Shown here piece after piece: positions 43,560-53,475 of a stretch of 64,000 bases of DNA. Positions within the stretch are counted from its first letter, which is position 1, and the number at the start of each line of letters is the position of its first letter. The stretch is from NCBI RefSeq assembly GCF_040954835.1, contig NC_090698.1, forward strand, positions 75,064,284 through 75,128,283, in the 5' to 3' direction. Below the pieces are notes generated by a model. It worked only from the letters and a program-made list of their open reading frames with translations, was not told the DNA's origin and did no database searches. A program made the translations under genes and the position numbers. The stretch comes from Lepisosteus oculatus (taxonomy: Eukaryota; Chordata; Actinopteri; Semionotiformes; Lepisosteidae).

Positions 43560-44745
43560 ATCCCATCACCTCACTCCCATCACCACCACACTCCCATCAC
43601 CACCTCACTCCCATCACCTCACTCCCATCACCTCCACACTCCCATCACCACACTCCCATCCCTGCACTCCCATCACCACCACACTCCCATCACCACACTC
43701 CCATCACCACCACACTCCCATCCCTGCACTCCCATCACCACCACACTCCCATCCCTGCACTCCCATCACCTCACTCCCATCACCACCACACTCCCATCAC
43801 CACACTCCCATCACCACCACACTCCAATCCCTGCACTCCCATCACCTCACTCCCATCACCTCCACACTCCCATCATCACCTCACTCCCATCACCTCACTC
43901 CCATCACCACCACACTCCCATCACCTCACTCCCATCACCACCACACTCCCATGACCACACTCCCATCCCTGCACTCCCATCACCACTCTCATCACCACAC
44001 TCCCATCCCTGCACTCACCACCACCACTCTCATCACCACACTCCCATCATCACCACACTCCCATCACCTCACTCTCATCACCACACTCCCATCATCACCA
44101 CACTCCCATCACCACCACACTCCCATCACCTCACTCCCATCACCACCACAGTCCCATAACCACACTCCCATCCCTGCACTCCCATCACCTCACTCCCATC
44201 ACCACCACACTCCACTCCCATCCCTGCACTCCCATCACCACCACACTCCCATCACCACACTCCCATCACCACCACACTCCAATCCCTGCACTCCCATCAC
44301 CTCACTCCCATCACCTCACTCCCATCACCTCACTCCCATCACCACCACACTCCCATGACCACACTCCCATCCCTGCACTCCCATCACCACTCTCATCACC
44401 ACACTCCCATCCCTGCACTCACCACCACCACTCTCATCACCACACTCCCATCATCACCACACTCCCATCACCTCACTCTCATCACCACACTCCCATCATC
44501 ACCACACTCCCATCACCACCACACTCCCATCGCCTCACTCCCATCACCACCACAGTCCCATGACCACACTCCCATCCCTGCACTCCCATCACCTCACTCC
44601 CATCACCACCACACTCCACTCCCATCCCTGCACTCCCATCACCACCACACTCCCATGACCACACTCCCATCACCTCCTCACTCCCATCACCACACTCTCA
44701 TCACCACCTCACTCCCATCACCACCACACTCCCATTACTGCCACT
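43560..44745 (+). repeat. Higher-order CTCCCATCACC minisatellite
   Basis: Short units around CACTCCCATCACCAC are mixed with CCCATCCCTGCACT. Within this, a block at 43951 is repeated at 44355, an offset of 404 bp, with only two substitutions over about 305 bp. The + strand has almost no G. Three successive open frames rich in H, T, P and S arise from the repeat and are not genes. Confidence 0.93.
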
Positions 44746-46139
44746 GTGATGTTATATTACAGTAGTTTTAAGATTTATGCAGCAACTGTGCTTTGGTGAA
44801 ATAATTTGACTGTGACTGTTCAGAAAGCAGATCATTACTATAATCCTGATAGAGCTGTTACACACAAGATAATTAGAAATGTGGAATTTGATGAAGATTT
44901 AATGACAGGCAAAAGTGCAGAAACGTCTTCAAGGGCCCTGTGTCTATACTCCCTTACCTGTCTGAACGCTGCAATATTCATGTGATCGGTCCCACAGCTG
45001 TTGTGATCCCCTTTTCAGAGAGGACCAGTCACAATGCACAGATTAATGCTACCCTTACAGCAAAATGGATTTGTTACCTGTTTCAATAAAGAACAGTAAT
45101 GATTGAGCTCAGAATGCATCAGGTTAATTATTTTATCTTTCTGCTTGTAGCACCTACAGCAATAAAACATTTTTCTTTCATTCATTGTAAACACAGAATA
45201 CACACCATCAGGCAAGTGCCATTACTGAATGCTGTCCACACTGTCTGTACACTGCTTTAGTTTTGACTCATTTGCCTATCCCTGCACCTGCTTATGCTGG
45301 TTTTATTTGCCCAACTATTTATTTATCTTATTGTATAGATGAGATTGTTACACTCCTCTTGTTAGATACTAAGGGCAAGAGCTATAGTACTTACTCATGT
45401 CTGTGCTTGTGAACCGGTGCTCCAACCACGCGGGATGTATTATACACCTCCACGATCTAAGGTTGGAATCCAGGTGGCATCACTTAACATCTGAATGTCC
45501 TCATCAGGGTACATCTAAAATTTAAGCAGAATGGAGTGGCACCTCTGTTTGGCAACATACTGTAGCTCTGCTTTTTCTGTAATCTTTCTCAGTGTGAGAC
45601 TAGAACCTTGGTCTGATGAACTGCAATCACGTCCTCAACACCGTATCTCTTTATACTGAAAGCTTTGAGTCCTATTTTTTATAAGCACCTTGTAAGTTGA
45701 CCTTTCCAGTCCTGTGATTCATGTCTCATCTCTAATGAAGGGTGGTTTAATTAGGAGAAGTCAAATTTCTAATCTCATTTATGCTCTTCCACAAAAATAC
45801 TATATCTCACCTCTAACCCCATTCACAGGTTTTTTTGCAATCTTTATTTTGATCTGATCAGAGACAGACGTTTCTAGACCTTACCTTTCAGTTCTTTGTT
45901 GTTCCTGGTCCGTCTGCTATACCCCCTTTCCTCATGCACAGTCTTCACAGTATCTCTGGTGCCTTTGGATCTTCACTCAGGATGATGCCCTGTGCTCCCA
46001 TGAGAAGACATTCATTTTGAATTTAACCATATAAGCAACACACTCATGTTTACAATGATAACCTAAAGAACCATTTTTTTAGCATGTACTAAAATAATTT
46101 GGGCAAATTCACTTGATTGCACTCACTTTTTTTCCCTTC

Positions 46140-46440
46140 AACTTGGAAGACAATGAGAGGAAATACTTTTTTCAGACAAAGTAAATCCACTTTTTCAGAA
46201 TGAACAGTGAAACAGACTACCACTACATGGTAGTGACTTTAAAACTGAGAACAAAAGGCACTTCGTTAAACAGGGGGGTGGTTAGCATTACCATACTCCC
46301 ACATGTACTGTATGTTTTTGAATCTGATTCCCTGGATTCTTTTAAGAAACGTCTGGGCAAGATCCTCAGATCATTTAGCTACTACCAACCAAATAGGTTA
46401 GAGGAGTGAATTGGCTCTTGAACTCTTGCTAGTAAGCTTT
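46140..46440 (+). repeat. Fragment of dispersed LINE-end family
   Basis: It shares AAGATCCTCAGATCATTTAG, CTACTACCAACC and upstream words with copies at 26395 and 42330. Confidence 0.6.
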
Positions 46441-48138
46441 CTAATGTTCTTCAGGTTTAATAGAAGATGTGTTTAACTATGGTGATTTTGCATGGCTTTG
46501 TCACCCTTTTCACAGATGGCTGAGACTTCAGCAGTTTTCCTGTCAATGAGTACTTCCCCTGTCTAGAATGAGTGTTGGCTGGAGATTTGTTAATCATATA
46601 CTGTAAATTTCTAGTACCTGTAAGTATGTCTACCTCTGCTGAAATATTTAACATGAAAATCCGAACTTTGTCCTTTTATATATACTGATGCATGTCCTCT
46701 TCTTCCTAAATAGACACCTCGGTGAAATATTTATTTAATAACCCAGTCATTTCTATTTTTTTTTTACAAAACGTTTTACATTTTCAGCTATGAGACACTT
46801 GCAATACACCTCCCTGTGACCTTTACTGAGTGCTTAGCCTTCGTTACATACAGTAATTCATCTCTCATTGGCACTTATTAATCTACAGACATCTACATAC
46901 AATAATCCCCTCTTATTAGCAGTTTGCAGCATTTCTCCTGTGTTTGGCCTTTTCAGTTTGCAGCAGATAAAGACAATTTTCAGCATTAAACAGGTGATAG
47001 CTAAGTAGGACAGGATTTGTGGCAGCAGAAATTGACATTCCTCAATCTTCAGGATCAATAAAGTCTTATCTATTTATTATCCTCCCTAAATATAGCCTCT
47101 TCTAACATTTTATAGTTCCTGTTTCAAATACAAAACACTGCTGAGGGCTGTGGGTGATCATTGGGCTCAGACAATAACAAATCTCAATAACGTTCCTTGG
47201 AAAGCTATGAGGAACGACAATATACTAGCTTTTGATGTCAGTAAGCAGCCTAGTAGCCACCCTAGCTAAGGAGCTCTCATAGAGACACCTTAACCAGCTC
47301 CTTACTTTTTCAAGGCACTGCATATGGTCAGTCCATTTCTTCAACTAGTTTGCAAGATACAGGAGTGTCAGGACTCAACCAAACAATGTGGACACAAAAC
47401 AAAAACATAGAAATTCTATTGATTGAATTAATTTGGAAAAACCAGGCCTACTACATCGTGGCAGATTGTCCTGTGGATAAACCATGATGCCCCTGGTCCT
47501 GGCACTAAAAGGACACCCAAATACACCTCCTAATGCAAGGATAATTGCAAGTGCATTGTTCTCTGATTGCATAAGTATAATTCGGTTTGCAATGTGTGCA
47601 TTTTCACATGTCAATTAGTGGTTAATGTATAGATAAAGGTGTGTCACCTGCACAGGTAGGAATTGTGCATAGTTTAGATTATTGTCAGTTTGTAGGACTA
47701 ATTGCAGCACTCAGCTTTGGGGTTTTACATAACTTTTATAATGCAGCTCATTTGTTTTGTAGGATTTGTTTTTATTACATCTTTCCTGGAATACATTAAG
47801 ACAAAGCCGGGAAATGGCTGTCTGTGCTGTGCTGTATAACTGAATGTTGCCTGAGCAACAGGATTGCAGAACTCTAGAATTCAACCTGTCCTCGTGTGCA
47901 GAGGGAGGGGGGGTGACAGGACTAAAAAAATCAAGCAAGGAAGCAAATGTACTTTTATTAGAGAAATGTGGAAATATTTATGGAAATGCATGTACATATA
48001 TTAATGACTTTTTTCTTTCCATTGCCATTTGATACTGTACATTGCTCATATATTTACTGTAGGTAATTGTTGCTGTTTTTCTGTTATAAAATTAAGAATG
48101 AGAGGGATTCATTTTACCCTTCTAACTTTTTTGGCACT

Positions 48139-48360
48139 TAGTATCTGATTGATCCAAGATTCTCATCCAGCTGTGTCCTGAAAGAAACCAGGGTATTGGC
48201 TTCAACAACATGGCTGAGCAGCTTATTCCACACTCCCACCACTCTTTGTGTAAAGAAATGCCTCCTGTCCTGACTGAAGGATCTTATCCAGCTGTGTCTT
48301 GAAAGAAGCCAGTGTATTGGCATTAACAACACGGCTGGATAGCTTGTTCAGGCTCCTTCA
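48139..48360 (-). repeat. Two tandem fragments of dispersed LINE-end family
   Basis: ATTCTCATCCAGCTGTGTCC plus TGAAAGAAACCAGGGTATTGG occurs at 48160 and again, altered, at 48285. Each is followed by AACAACATGGCTGAGCAGCT-like sequence. Confidence 0.65.
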
Positions 48361-48788
48361 GACTTTCATTCTTCAGCCCGGGGATTTATAATGTATCTTT
48401 TTTTATCTCGATATTTTGTATCTTCAGAAAATTCAAATAAATTAAACTTTAAAAAAAAGAATCTAGTCATAGGAATATTTAAACATTTTGCTGTAATACC
48501 AGTATTTGTAAAACTAGATCTTAAAGTCAATACCTCTTGTTAATTTTTGCCACAGTGTTTGTATATTTGATATTTCTGTTTAAAATGTAACACGGCTAAC
48601 CTGGCAGCTTTCATTGTTCATGTCAGAGAAATCCATACATGAAAACTAGTCCAGGAGAAGACTTTGGTCTGATTGATAATTATATCTGTGGAAAATTCCA
48701 GAATCTATTTAATGGTTAATCGGTTGTTCCCAAAACATTGTCATGTTAACTTCAGCTGGTGAGACTGAAAACAATCCTCATCCCAAAC

Positions 48789-48796
48789 TATAAAAG
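48789..48796 (+). promoter_or_regulatory. TATA box of adiponectin-like gene
   Basis: TATAAAAG lies 56 bp before the putative ATG at 48845, so a start site near 48820 would give a 5' UTR of about 25 bases. It is inferred from position and match. Confidence 0.55.
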
Positions 48797-48844
48797 CTTA
48801 GAAAATTTCATTGGAGCCAAAGAGACAAGGAAAAACACTGAACA

Positions 48845-48847
48845 ATG
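48845..48847 (+). CDS. Adiponectin-like exon 1, ATG only
   Basis: ATG is followed directly by donor GTAAGAG. Joining it to exon 2 in phase 0 gives MKLPAALLLPVLLLELVV, a proper signal peptide. No other in-frame ATG precedes the collagen region in exon 2. RNA evidence is lacking. Confidence 0.65.
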
Positions 48848-50192
48848 GTAAGAGTGAGTCGTTTTACAGAAACAGAGCATTACTTTAGAAGTTGAAATCT
48901 TGTAAAAGTCTTCTAAGAGCTGTACTGAATACAGTGTAGATGTACTTTTTGGACAGACGGAGTCTGCAGTTTCAGCTGCAGTCACTCCAGGGGTGTGAGA
49001 CTGAGTCTTGCCCTGCGCACACTGAGGTGTCTGTGTCTGTGTTTCCTGCAGAAGCTGCCAGCTGCACTGCTGCTTCCGGTGCTCCTGCTGGAGCTGGTGG
49101 TGCGGCCCGGTTCTGGTGAGACCACGACCTGCCTGCAGGGTCCCCCCGGAGCCCCAGGGGTGCCAGGGAGAGATGGCAGGGATGGAGCTCCTGGACCAAA
49201 GGGAGAGAAGGGTGACCCAGGTATGAAAATAAAACGGTGAAAGGTCTTCCTGTTTTCTTTCTTTACTGAATGAAGTTTTCTTGCTACAGCCTTTAGTCAA
49301 CAAGAGACATTGAGAGAGTCTGTGGCACTGTGGGCAATAACACTGAGGGCAACCTCTCACAACCCTGTACTGTACATGCTCTTCCTCCTCAGACATTTCC
49401 TTTCCTTGTTCAGCACACCTGCAGCTCCTCAGAGTGTGCCACAAGAGTTAAGTCTTGTATTCTGATAGATTGCTGATAGCCTTCGACATGAGAGCAGATC
49501 CATTTTAAAAGGCCCTTTATTTTGCAAACCACAAGTATTTTCAAAAACACCAGTGCGGACACTTTAACTTACATAAGATACAAGATTTTGTTTGGCAAGT
49601 GAAAAGTTTACCTCATGATTAAGTACTAGATTTTAAATTAATGATCTTCCAGTGATTATAGCCAAACGTTTACTGACTCAGAGTGGAACTTTTATTTTAC
49701 ATTTGAGGTCCGCGAGGGGAAAAGGGTCATGCTGGTCTCCCAGGAAAAGCTGGACCCCCTGGAGTGTCAGGAAATCCTGGAGGGCTGAGACAGGGGGACG
49801 TTTATGCCTTCCATGTGGGGCTGGAGAAATCCTACCCGAACGATGGAGCACCCATCACATTCACCAAAGTGTTCTACAACGACCAAGCTGTCTACAGCAC
49901 CGACACTGGAAAATTCACCGCTCCTGTGAAAGGGGTCTACTTCTTCACTTACCACATAACTGTCTACAGTAAGGATGCATGGGTGACGCTGAAAAAGAAT
50001 GGTGAGATCGTGCAGTTCACTTTCATGGATCACCTTGAGAAAACAGTCCAGTCCTCTGGGGCAGCAGTTTTGATGCTGGAAGCCAAAGATTCGATCTGGT
50101 TACAGGTGCACAGTGCATCCAATGGGCTCTATGCTGACTCCAATGATGACACAACTTTCTCTGGCTTTCTGTTGCAAGGTCTGGAGCACTAG
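48845..50192 (+). CDS. Adiponectin-like collagen-C1q secreted protein, complete
   Basis: C1q/TNF-related proteins are secreted trimers that assemble through a collagen stalk and act as hormones or local ligands. Exons are 48845-48847, 49052-49220 and 49708-50192, total 657 bases and 218 residues. Residues 1-23 (MKLPAALLLPVLLLELVVRP onward) form a signal peptide. A TTTCLQ segment offers a lone cysteine for oligomer disulphides. A collagen stretch of 17 unbroken Gly-X-Y triplets follows, including GRDGRDGAPGPKGEKGDPG. The C1q head runs from YAFHVGLE to the end, with ITFTKVFYN, YFFTYHITVYSKD and NGLYADSNDDTTFSGFLL, all close to adiponectin. Human adiponectin has 22 triplets and 244 residues, so this is shorter. 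CTRP9-type relatives are an alternative. Confidence 0.88.
49052..49220 (+). CDS. Adiponectin-like exon 2, signal peptide and collagen
   Basis: Acceptor CCTGCAG, donor GTATGA. It encodes the rest of the signal peptide, the cysteine and nine Gly-X-Y triplets, ending in phase 1 within a glycine codon. Confidence 0.88.
49708..50192 (+). CDS. Adiponectin-like exon 3, collagen and C1q head
   Basis: The acceptor is TTTGAG. It completes the glycine codon, adds eight more triplets (GPRGEKGHAGLPGKAG onward) and the whole C1q domain, ending LLQGLEH and TAG. Confidence 0.93.
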
Positions 50193-50329
50193 AGCACAGA
50201 TCACTGGACATGCAGACATCTCACAGCTACTCACCATTAACTAATGCCAATAATATTGAAATAGGACAGTATCACTTTTTTTCTAAGCTTTAGCATTATA
50301 AACACTGTTTCAAATACTCTTAATGAACA

Positions 50330-50359
50330 AATAAAAAAATACATACATGTAAAAATAAA
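50330..50359 (+). terminator. Poly(A) signals of adiponectin-like gene
   Basis: AATAAA occurs at 50330-50335 and again at 50354-50359, 138 to 167 bases after the stop codon. Confidence 0.65.
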
Positions 50360-51380
50360 ATTTCAGCAACTTAATATTTTGAGTGTTTCCTGTATTTTTT
50401 GTGTATTTTTGGTAAACTCACTACATTTGAATACTTTCTGAAATTGAATCAAGCCTGTAGTTATCATTTGAAATTGTAAGAGTAATTTCCCAGCCCCTAC
50501 AGATTCAGAGCTGGGACAGTGTGGCGAGGAAGAGAATCTCCGGGGAAAAATAACTAAACTTGTGGTGGGAGGATTTTGAATATCAGTAGAAAACAAGTGC
50601 TCTGAAGTTTCACTGTGTTTATCTGTCACTGGGAAACTGATGTGTCCTCTGATGGATCTTTCAAATAATAAACTGTGTTTGTTTAATGATGCAAGAGTAG
50701 CCAGATCATCAGCCACTGACTGAAGAAAATTTCTCCTTAAGGTCTGGGCTTCTGCAACGCTGGTGGGTTGGGGCACTAGGAGTTAGGTCTGGGGCAGTAT
50801 TGGCTAGCTGAAGTCAGCACTACGGTAGATATTGGCTACATGGAGTTAAGGCAGGAATCATATTGTAGTTGGTGGGGATAGAGTTGTGATTTTCATATTA
50901 AAGGGAACTAAGTCCAAACTCCTTAGACCATTTAATCACGGTATTAGAAACTTTTACAAATTCCGAATTGAGCACAAAATCATGACCTTTGAGAAAGTGC
51001 TGGATAGTCACCATGTTGTCACAAACCTCTGGTCTTGGCGTGCCTGCCCAGCAGACAGTACAGACGCCGTGGCTACCAAACTGGTAGAGCAGCGATGTTC
51101 TGAATTAACCAATTTTCGTATTTAATGTGAACTCTCCGGAGGACGAAATTAACCCGATTTTGTAGACGTGGTATACTGTATCACGAACACTGAAACATAA
51201 ACAAAAAAATAAATAAACATACACATTTACAAGTATCGAAGCAAACACACTAACTAGCACTTTCCCGAATTCGCGATAATAATGATAACACCGCGTGTTG
51301 GAAAAAAAAGCTAAAATAAGTTTGCACAGCCCGTCTCAGGGGTGTTCAGGAATGGCGTTGCTTGATGACGACATGCACTA
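50360..51380. other. Intergenic region before abcb6
   Basis: No gene or repeat could be named. A 137-codon - strand frame at 50363-50776 has no recognised similarity. Confidence 0.4.
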
Positions 51381-51400
51381 AAACTCTGGGAAATGTAGTT
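51381..51400 (-). promoter_or_regulatory. ZNF143/THAP11-type SBS motif, abcb6 promoter
   Basis: On the - strand this reads AACTACATTTCCCAGAGTTT, matching the ACTACAnnTCCCA core of the SBS element. It lies about 400 bp before a candidate 5' UTR splice donor in a stretch with more CpG than its surroundings. These sites mark housekeeping promoters. Confidence 0.5.
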
Positions 51401-51782
51401 TTCTGTGTCGCACTAGTGTAGTCGGTAAACACTCATCTGTGACACTCATCTTCACTTTCCACTGATGAAGAAACGTCATTTTCCATAACGCTGCTCGCCG
51501 TCAGTCTAAAAGAACAGTGGGCTAGTTTTGTTTAATTTAGTCCCTAGGCAACACAGATATAGCTGTTTGAGTCGGACACTAGGACCCAGTGGCTGACGCT
51601 GCTGAGCAGTAGCAGATTGCCGACCATTTGTAAAATTATAAGTGTCTGGCTTGATCCAAGGGCGCTGCGGGGCAACTGACCCTTTACAGGGACAGAGCGG
51701 TTCCTTTGCCAAGCTTGGTTTGTCGAGGCGCGCTGCATAGCTGTGAAACAAACAGCCCCCCTTCGTGTCTGTTTCTGAGAAG

Positions 51783-52796
51783 GTAAGTGTCGGCAGAGGT
51801 CAAGTGAGTATTGCTCTGGCTGTTTCTGTACTGCAGGTACAGTATGTGCAAACAGGACAGAACTTGAGGGACGCGTTTGTTGACTTTTTTTCTTTTTAAT
51901 TGTTAACATTGGTGATGGTGTTGCGAAGGTTTAGGCACGATAGTGAGCGTTTCTCGTTTACATTTACACGTGGGTACTGTCTGCGCGTTTGAAAAATATT
52001 CTGTAGGGAAAAAAAGATCAGTAAGCTCAACCAGCAAAACTAATTAAGGGCAATTATTATTTGTATGTGATCAGACCAGATCTTAAGGAATAAGAGCAGA
52101 CGTTAAGAGTAACCGAAAAATCTTCGGTAAATGCCAAATGTTACAGCAGTCGGGTTCAGAGTGCAGAGATGACTCGGTGCACCTAAATAGTTTAAGCCTG
52201 AAATACACTTTCAGCGAGTGACATACTCGGACACGAATCTTCAATGAGAAGCAAAAAAAACATTCGCATGTTTTAACTATTATTTCTATAAATAAAGTGT
52301 AACGTTTTCTGGGCACAGGGTGCTTTGTTTATGAAAAAAGGTGCTTTATTTTGTTCTAGTTATTCTAAACGAGCATTATTTGAATGTATAATAGTTACTC
52401 AAGTTTATGTAGCCCGTTTCTCATGTGGATAAATTCCCAGATAGAAACAGAGTATACTGTAATCCTACAATTCTGGGGTTCTTCGCTGTGTGAAATCACT
52501 TGACGTCAGAAGATTTTCTGTGGGAACGCACTGCCTCTGGACAGTGTCTGGGAGAACCGACCCACCGTGACACTGCGAGCTGTGCTCAGGCAGAGGGCTC
52601 GTCAGCGTGTCCAATTATATTCACTGCCAGGGTCGCCAGTACAGAATACATCCGCAGTAACTTGTATCCAGGAAAGAGCTTTTAACAAACGAAGTCATCT
52701 TGTTATCAACTTAATTGAACAATTTCTCAGTGCAGTTAAGTAAAACCCTGGACCTGTTCCTTAGCCTTTCTTTTCGTTATATTTCTTTCTTTTCAG
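51783..52796 (+). other. Putative 5' UTR intron of abcb6
   Basis: AGAAG|GTAAGTG at 51783 is a strong donor, and TTTCTTTCTTTTCAG ending at 52796 is a strong acceptor. Together they would remove about 1 kb between a non-coding first exon and the exon with the start codon. Inferred only from the sites. Confidence 0.45.
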
Positions 52797-52802
52797 TTTG
52801 AA

Positions 52803-52919
52803 ATGACAGATGAAATAGACATTTGTGGTACACAGAAAGCTCCAGAGATTGTACCTCCGAGTCTCCAGGCGGGCCTTGTTGTTGTGGTCCCTCTGAAAGA
52901 GCCTCGTCTCTGGTGCTGA
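52803..52919 (+). CDS. Upstream ORF in abcb6 5' UTR (38 codons)
   Basis: An ATG soon after the predicted acceptor opens MTDEIDICGTQKAPEIVPPS and closes with TGA 40 bases before the abcb6 ATG. It lies in the -1 frame relation to the main ORF and ends before it, so reinitiation is possible. It would exist only if the 52796 acceptor is used. Confidence 0.35.
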   Translation: MTDEIDICGTQKAPEIVPPSLQAGLVVVVPLKEPRLWC

Positions 52920-52959
52920 AGCGCCTGTTTCCTCCCCTGTAGCCCTGTTTCCCGCTGCG

Positions 52960-53475
52960 ATGGCTGTTCTTGGGAGCTACTGCGAGTCCAACGGCTCTGT
53001 GGCACTGGTGTGGGTCCAGGGCGGCCTGTCTCCCTGCTTCTACTTCACCCTGGTCCCCGCGGTGCTGCTCACCCTCTCCCTCTTCTGCGGCACCGTCCAC
53101 TGTGTCTGCTACCGCAGGTACGGCACAGCCATGGAGCCCAAGTTCGTCCCGCGCTCCAAGCTCTACGCGCTGCAGCTCTGCGTCTCGGCGCTGCTGCTGC
53201 TGCAGTTTGTGGCGGGCGTCGTGTGGCGGGCGGCCGGCCCCGGCGTGCTCCCTGGCTACGCCCTGGCCTACGGCTGCCTGTCTGCGGCGGGCTGGAGCTG
53301 CGCGGCCGCCCTGCTGTGGACAGAGAGGCAGCGGGTGCTGGTGCAGGACCGAACCCGAGGCCACAGCACCGTCCTGCTGCTCTTCTGGGCCCTGGCCTTC
53401 GCTGCCGAAAACCTGGCCTTCGTGTCCTGGAGCAGCTCCCTGTGGTGGTGGTCTCTGGAGACCCGGCGTCAGCAG
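52960..53475 (+). CDS. abcb6: abcb6 exon 1 (TMD0)
   Basis: 172 codons from [11 protein letters not shown] to [18 protein letters not shown] and WWW are shared with human ABCB6. The ATG context GCGATGG is good. Donor GTGCGT. GC-rich with long shadow frames in other phases. Confidence 0.95.

Larger units (their letters stand above)
44746..48780. other. Intergenic region, DOCK to adiponectin-like gene
   Basis: No gene was recognised. LINE-end family fragments lie at 46140-46440 (+) and 48139-48360 (-). The AATAAA at 45085 could serve a longer DOCK UTR. Confidence 0.5.

Noticed and set aside
43523..44765. Three open frames rich in His, Thr, Pro and Ser
   Set aside because: They are direct translations of the minisatellite and have no start context, introns or family match.
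48995..49051. Alternative start of the adiponectin-like protein upstream of exon 2
   Set aside because: It would begin at a GTG in intron sequence; a splice acceptor at 49051 and an ATG exon explain the signal peptide better.
48788..49444. 218-codon - strand frame
   Set aside because: It lies antisense to adiponectin-like exons 1-2 and has no recognised domain.
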